Shown piece after piece: positions 57,801 to 64,000 of a stretch of 64,000 bases of DNA. The translations under genes were made by a program, and so were the position numbers. Each line of letters starts with the position of its first letter. Position 1 is the stretch's first letter. This DNA comes from Trebouxia sp. TZW2008 (Eukaryota > Chlorophyta > Trebouxiophyceae > Trebouxiales > Trebouxiaceae), in contig BDIU01000140.1 in NCBI GenBank assembly GCA_002118135.1, forward strand, positions 186,001 to 250,000, given 5' to 3'. Under the pieces are notes generated by a model that saw only the letters and a list, made by a program, of their open reading frames with translations, did not search any database and had not been told where the DNA came from.

Positions 57801-60800
57801 CAAGTGAAGGTCACAGGCAAGCAGGCACAGCTTGTCCATAAGGCTGCAACCAGCGCAAGCAACAGGCATGTTTCACGACACCTTGAGCGTATGCTGTACA
57901 GATAGCTAAGTCTACAGACCCCCGGAGTGACTTTGAATACTACTTAGTGGTGGATAAATTGTCCATCCAGTACCAGCCCCTATCAGACCATATCACTAAG
58001 CTAAAACCCTTTAGCTAATTGGGCGTAGAGTCGTTGAGGGGTTCATAAGGTAGAGAAATCAACTTCCCTGCTGGTTGTCAAGCAGCACAAAGAGCTCAGA
58101 ACAGCGCTGTCAGGCAAGCCCAATGCCCTGTAGTGGACCAGAGGCACTCGAGCCACAGATGTGTATCTGTATGTACAGTAATTTCTCTTTATAATGACTG
58201 CTCTGGTCACCACAGAATTTGTCCTTATAACGAGTTGTCCTGACTTAGGAGTGATACTGCAGTGAGAATCGGTGATTGGTTCCCAGATGCACTGTCCTTA
58301 TAAAGAGAATGTCCTTACATTGAGTGCCCTTATATCGAGAAATTACTGTATCTGCAATGCAAACCAGAAAGTCGTATTGTCTAGCCAGTTGCTGACACAT
58401 TCTTATATGTTGACGCATAATGTTCCTGAAACACAGAAGCAATGAACAAGAAAGGCTTGCCTTGGTATCGTGGTGCTCCCCGTCATAGATCAAGCGGCAG
58501 TTCTTGATGCCAGTCTGGCGCTTGAAGGTCTCATGGTTGCTGTAAGCAGCTGCTGCGAGTATGGCAGCCTGACTAATCTTGCCTACCACCAGCACCTGCA
58601 GTTGGACCTCTGATTTCAGCAGGCTTTGCAAACATTGCTTGGGTTGCAAGAACTGTCTCACATACACAGAGAAGGATGCAGGATGTTTGGGCACCAGACT
58701 GACAGCAGCCTGCCTGATTGCAATCACACCTAACACCTGCATGACCGTGCAGTCATTGGCATCTGCGCTGTGAATCAGCAGCAGGTGTGATGAATGGCCA
58801 AATTGAGATGACCCCAAACTGTGCAAGGCTGTGTGTCACACTGGCAAGGCAGAGCAATGTTTCTCCACTGTAAAAAAGCTGCTGTTGGCTCTTCCCAGAG
58901 CAGCAGAATGATAACGTGTGAAGCTTGAGATTTAACAGTCAAATGGGCAAGTAAAGACCCATGATGGCTTGCAGGACAAGCATTGCTTGCGCACCAATTG
59001 ACTTCTTTGGCCACAATTTCCCGACTGACTTTGCCTCTTTCTTACCTAGACATTATCATTTCTTTTAGCAAGCACAAACGGACAGGCACAAGGTCAGCAG
59101 CTTACCTTTTGCAGGTTGTGCAGGTCCTTCTGGTCAATGCCTTCGCTGTCCCGGTCTGCCAAGCTGAACTGGCGAATCAGTCCTGGGGCTGATGGCTGGC
59201 CCTGACCTATATCCTCTGCAAAAGCAGTGGACCTCATGAGGCACTAGTCACTCCAACAGACAATTCTAGGCTTACAAGCACTGATATGCTCTGTACGATG
59301 CATCACAATATGAAGGAGAGCTCAGAGGACTCAAAAGGGATGTATCAAAGCTAGTTCTTGGCAACATCCTGCAAGTCATGGAAGAGTCATTGTCAGATTG
59401 AAAGTGTGAGCAGCATGGCTTTTGTTTTGACTGTGACAGCAGCTCATGCTGATGGGATCATGCTCAAAATATACACATTGCGGATGTACAGCAGGAGCTC
59501 AGGAGTCATAGGCAGAGAACAAAGTGGCTGGAACAGCACAAGCTGCAAGTTTAAGCAAACGCATGGCTGACAAAGCTGCACCTTGTTCAAAGCTGTTTCT
59601 GTCAAGGCCATCCCGTCCAGAAGACCCCTCTTCAAGCTTTTGCAGGGCGCCAACATCAGGAGCCTGTGACGCAGCTTCATTCTCAGCTGCTGCTGCCATC
59701 GCGGCTGTGGCCACCTGGTCTGGCGACTGTGACCCCATCCACTGCTCGCCAGCCTCTGCACCATATGCTGTGCGTACTGTGCTCTCACTATGCTTTGAAC
59801 TGCCAGGCATATCAAAGCTCTGCTGTGGCCTTTCTGAGCTTGCAAAGGTCTCATCGACAGCAAAAGGATCACCAGAAGCAGCAGCAACAGGATGATTGTC
59901 TGAGGCGTGGTCTGACTGACTTGGCTGTGGCTGACTGTCTGTAGTTGCTGTCTTGGCATCTGGTGTCATTGCCACTAGCTCTAGCAGGGAGTGCTTGTAC
60001 AAGCTGTCCTCACTGTCAAGGCCCTTCTCGACCATGAGCTTGTGGAACATGCCTTGAGCTGCTGGCAGCTCAGTACCTTTGTAACCCATGGCATTTTGAA
60101 ACTGACAGGCGAAAATCTCCTGACAGTTCTGCTGCTGAGCTTGGACCTGCGTTGGCGCTGCATCCGCCGGCACATTGGCGGACGCCGAGGCTGGGCTGAG
60201 AGCACTCGACAGCGGGATCCGGCCGGATGCTAAGTCCTCGTCGTACTTGGCGCCGTATATTGCCCGATCCAGGTTGCTCTCGCTGTTGACTGACACAAGC
60301 GGAGCGTCGTCGACAGGCAGATGCCCCGGTGCGGTGGACTGGGCAGATTTGGTGCCTAGCTTTCTGAACGCCCTGGCTGCGGAGCTGATGGCTGCCTTGC
60401 TCAGACAGGCTGTGTCTGACACAAGGCTGCCCATGCCAGCTCTCATGTATGCTGTCAAGCCTGCATGGTGAAAGCCACTGCTGTAAGCTGTTGGACACAG
60501 CGTGCAGTTGACAAGCACCTAAGGCATTGCAGTCATCAACGCAGAAGCCACAGCTGAGCAAAGCTTGCACAGCATGGCAGGGCTCATCACATCATGGGAT
60601 GCGCAGCTATGGTGCGTGATAAGTATACAAGATACTCAGCACAAGTAGGAGCTACACATACCATGATGTGATTAGCCCTGCCATGCTGTGCAAGCTAAAG
60701 AGCTCAGCCTATTGCATGCCCTTGGCATTTGAAGTGACTTTTGCTACTCACTGTTGACTCTTGACTGAGGTCAATTTTGCCGTCTTGGCTGTCATTCATG

Positions 60801-63800
60801 CTGCTAATGGAATCACGCATGCAGAGCTGAGGCATGAGCACTATCGTAGCCACGCCACACAACCAAAACAGGACAAATTACCGCAGGCATGCACAAGAGC
60901 TCAGACTATTGCCAGTCCATGATAGCGCGGGATTGATTGTTGTCACTCACTTGTTAACTCTTGACTGAGGTCAATCTCGCCATCTTGGCTGTCATTCATG
61001 CTACTGATGGACTCACGCATGGAGAGCTGAGGCGTGAGCATGCTTGCAGCTGGGACTGACTCAGCCTGCAGTGACTCAGGCTGGGGTGAGTCATCTGGTG
61101 CACCTGCTGCAGCAGCTGCCCTTGCTGTCTTGTCTGCGCTTCTGCGCTTGCAGCCCTCTCTTGGGCATTTGGAGATGCATTGCAATCCAATCTTGGCTCT
61201 GCATGGACCGCCTGCACACGCAAACAGGCTAGTTGGATTGTCATGGTGCGCTTTGGTTTACTTCTGCACATAGTGTCTTGACTGCACTGATTCTTGTTGC
61301 TTACTACTGTTTCACAGCTCGGCGTGGTTTCTTGTACTACGATACGTGGATCACGTGACAGACATTATTGGATTGTCATGGTGCTATCCTATTTCCAGCT
61401 GATAATGCTCAACGCGTATGGCGTTTCAGCAAGCTAATCTGACTGTCACGTTGCTTGCCTTGTTTCAGATTGTGCCTGCCAAATGCATATGGCAAAGGCT
61501 GCTGCTTTCCACATGCACCAACATGCAATCAGGCTGGTTGGGCCGTCGTATTGCTTGTCTTTTTGAAGCTCATACTGCCAAATGCATGTGGCAAAGGCAC
61601 TGCTTGTAAATGCTGGAATCACAGGATGATCTGCATAGAATACATAGCTTGCTTGTTGGTGTCCTGTGACGTAAGATTGCGGACAGCCATACGCCTCAGC
61701 TGGTGAGTAAAATGCGTCTGAACCTAACCGCATCTGTGATTGCTCTACATACATAACTTGCTTGGCAAACAAGGCACCTGCAGTACGCCTGGCAAGGCAA
61801 TCATGCAGGCCTGAGCACATTGATTTGACTGGTCTGCCATGCAAAACGGAGCTGACCCAGACAATTGAACCCATCAAGTATGCCTGGCAAAACAACCATG
61901 TAGATCCAAGGTGGTTGATGTGCAGAATCTGTCATGCTGCAACAAGTAAGTCTGGCAAGTCAAAGACAGGTGATCTGCTTGGCAACCCCAAGAAAGACAC
62001 AGAGTTGAGCTCATTCAGCTGCATGCAATGCCGTGCAACAGGGCTGAGACCGGCAAGACAAAGACAGGTGACCTGCTTGGCAATGCAAACACAGCATATG
62101 ATGTCCTCCTTCTCCATTTGCCGCTTGCATCAGACATTGATTGCTGCCATGCATGCCTGTACAGAGTGCTCTGCATAAATGGCCTGGCAAGACACAGACA
62201 GGTGACCTGCTTGGCGACGCAAACACATCATACCTGATGTCCTCTCCTTCTCCAGTTGCCGCTTGCAGTTGACATTGATTGCTCCCATACATGCCTGTAC
62301 AGAGTGCTCTGCATAAATGGGCTGGCAAGACAAAGACAGGTAAGTTACTTGGTGGCACAAACACGGCATACCTGATGCCCTCTCCTTCTCCAGTTGCCGC
62401 TTACAGTTGACATGGAGCGCTCCCATGTATGCCTGTGCAGAGTGGTCTGCATAGTCAGCTTGGCCAAAGCTGGCTTTTGGTTGATACCCAGGGCGCATAC
62501 TCTCGCCACAGATGTATATAGCCCCATGGACATGCTTCAGAGCGTTTTTTGCCTGCTCTGTGCTCTGCGCTGGGATAGGGTCACGCCTGAACATGACCCT
62601 ATAGCTGATTCCCACCAGCCACCTGTGAGAAACGCATTGTGAACACATGACATGCTGTACTCTTGATCTGCTTGCGAGCTTGCACAAGATACATTTGGCT
62701 TGTTTCAAGCTTGTGTATTTACAGCTTTCACATGCAGATACATGTCAATGATGTTACAAACCTTTTTTCACTTGACAAAGCACTGTGCACATGAAGTGAT
62801 GGACCTGCAAGCGGTGACAGCTTGTGCAGACAGTCTGAGTTGACTCAAAACTTGACAGCTCAGCCACAGCAGTGCCTGGAAGGTTTTGGAGCAGCTGAGC
62901 TCAAAAAGTCAGACTGTCAATGACACAGGTTGGTGCTTCAAGTACAAGTTTGATGGCAGCATGCAGGTTGTGTACAGACGTCTGAGTGATCTGAGGGTGA
63001 ATTTGCACCGGCAAAACCTGCCTATACAGAAAATGCCTTTGCAGCAACTCACTGCAGTTCTCTCACCTAGCAGGGTCTTGCAGCCTCACCAGTATGCATG
63101 TAAACGACGACAATGGTGCACTTTGCTTACTTGAAGGCCACAGTGAAGGCGGGATTGCCGATGGCCGGTGAACCAAAGGAGATGCAGCGCACATCTGCTG
63201 TTGGCCACTGCACAGCTGCCCAGGTGGCCACCACAGTTGCCAGAGACCCCCCAACGCAGAACCCCACGCCGACAATGCGCCTTGGTGCAATGTGTCCTGC
63301 AATACAGGCACAGCGGGAAGGTGCACAGAAGTGTGCTGGGCTGAGACCACAGCCAGTTGCTGTATGAGACTCGTCTTTCAAAATGACTGCCAATGGCTGC
63401 CATGATGATACATGTATCCCAACTCTGCTGTGCACGCGCTGACAAGCAGTGCTCAAGGCTGCTGTGCATGCATTGACAAGCTGTGCTCGTTCTGTCCCAT
63501 TTGCTGTGCAATATTTGACAAGCCGTGCTCAACTCTGCAGTGCACGCATTGACAAGCTGTATTCAGGCAGGCAGGAGAACGATCACAAGCACCTGAGCTT
63601 CATAAATGATTGCTGAAACATTCACAGAACCATGCCATCACTCTCATACTCACAGGAGAGGCGCTGAGTCATTAGACAGCACCTGTCATATCATCAATGA
63701 CCGCTTTGAGGCTGGCACGACCATTGCCTGCCTTGTTGAAAGACTCAAAGGCGCTCAGACAATGTGCCTCAATCTGAGCTCCAGCTGCTAAGTGTGAAAG

Positions 63801-63866
63801 CCAGGACGGTGTCTCCATTTGGCCTTCTTTCATCTCATCGATCAAAGCAAGGCTGTCAGGAATCCA
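54821..63866 (-). CDS. Protein with two class-3 lipase modules, 5' end beyond the window
   Basis: Exons 63866-63683, 63296-63131, 62622-62372, 61211-60951, 60460-59582, 59215-59106, 58595-58461 (GC donor), 57580-57433, 57099-56953, 56403-56232, 55833-~55599, ~55182-55065, ~55021-54821. Joins keep phase up to the last two, which are uncertain. The first module (GVGFCVGGSLATVVATWAA, ISFGSPAIGNPAF, YRVMFRRDPIPAQ) has a class-3 lipase fold but Cys where the nucleophile Ser of G-x-S-x-G belongs. A Ser/Ala-rich linker of ~370 residues follows. The second module (TAIFAFRGTASKQDGLQD, IICCGHSLGGALATL, ITFGSPRVANKVFGKAF, LVHGFDPVPALPP) keeps the canonical nucleophile and Asp. These enzymes hydrolyse acylglycerols or galactolipids; the substrate here is unknown. 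The alternative is two adjacent genes, but the unbroken phase argues for one. Confidence 0.75.
55870..55993 (-). pseudogene. Ghost copy of lipase exon 55833-55599
   Basis: It has a GTGCAG acceptor and reads YKHVPGVIHIKRDNLLLKHR like the real exon, but a 1-nt deletion soon leads to a stop. Confidence 0.7.
58174..58350. mobile_element. MITE, most complete copy
   Basis: 177 bp from TACAGTAATTTCTCTTTATAA to TATATCGAGAAATTACTGTA. The termini are inverted repeats bounded by TA, as in Tc1/mariner or pogo-type elements. It lies in a lipase-gene intron and carries no coding sequence. Confidence 0.75.
60740..60850 (-). pseudogene. Copy of the 3' part of lipase exon 61211-60951, with donor
   Basis: Encodes a close copy of SISSMNDSQDGEIDLSQE followed by a GTGAGTAGC donor, placed downstream of the real exon. 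An acceptor in front of it is not evident. Confidence 0.65.
62040..62480 (-). repeat. ~135-bp tandem units containing the end of lipase exon 62622-62372
   Basis: Three units (AGACAGG marks at 62062, 62196 and 62334). Each repeats the exon end encoding INVNCKRQLEKE with GT donor and the start of the intron. The middle copy is open (IYAEHSVQACMGAINV), and the leftmost copy has a stop. Confidence 0.7.
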
Positions 63867-64000
63867 CTGCAGTAGAAACTTGAATGTCCAACCGCACATT
63901 TGATGAGACACAGCCAGAATGCCTCCAGAACCGTTTTTGCTTGCACAATTTGCTTGCAACAACAAGGACATGTTGCCAAGTGCTATGCACAATGTACTTG

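Noticed and set aside
1..64000. tRNA, rRNA or CRISPR features
   Set aside because: I saw no cloverleaf with T-loop consensus, no rRNA-like blocks and no regular short repeat-spacer array.

Overview
This window looks like nuclear DNA of a green alga (chlorophyte). Its genes are split by many GT-AG introns, mostly 200-1000 bp. They encode an organellar family-A DNA polymerase of the plant type, two plastid-type small heat-shock proteins and a kinase with a plastid-like N-terminus. About half of the sequence is repetitive, and one run of Ns (6860-7027) marks an assembly gap. Species cannot be named from sequence alone.

Layout. 1-5632 (minus): N-terminal and 3'-5' exonuclease exons of a plant/protist organellar DNA polymerase; the polymerase domain lies beyond the left edge. 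5.8-6.7 kb: first of three copies of a ~0.9-kb non-coding repeat. 6.78-14.81 kb: an ~8-kb element bounded by ~1-kb inverted repeats, holding a decayed Ty3/gypsy chromovirus (minus strand) and a plus-strand ORF. 16.1-26.8 kb (minus): a long WD40-repeat gene. 26.9-27.8 kb (minus): a Pro-rich extracellular protein with a GPI-like tail. 28.6-31.1 kb (plus): a secreted Cys-rich/His-rich protein of unknown family. 33.2-34.1 and 43.3-44.2 kb (minus): two plastid-type small heat-shock proteins. 35.8-41.1 kb (plus): a coiled-coil/TPR gene, possibly of the TPR-J co-chaperone type. 44.55-48.46 kb (plus): a Ser/Thr kinase, divergent from the second heat-shock gene across an intergenic region with heat-shock elements. 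52.4-54.2 kb: a 488-bp tandem array. 54.8-63.9 kb (minus): a gene with two class-3 lipase modules, the first with Cys in place of the nucleophilic Ser.

The most striking feature is architectural. In every large gene, pieces of exons together with their splice site and neighbouring intron are tandemly repeated. Most extra copies look like decaying ghost exons. In the WD40 gene, however, three extra copies form 60-nt, phase-1 symmetric, open mini-exons with acceptor and donor, which could act as repeat-peptide cassettes. A ~175-bp MITE family with TA-flanked termini and a 38-bp-stem hairpin in an intron add further structure.

Exon joins were checked by reading phase by eye; each gene entry says where the phase fails or the start is unresolved. 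No database search was possible.
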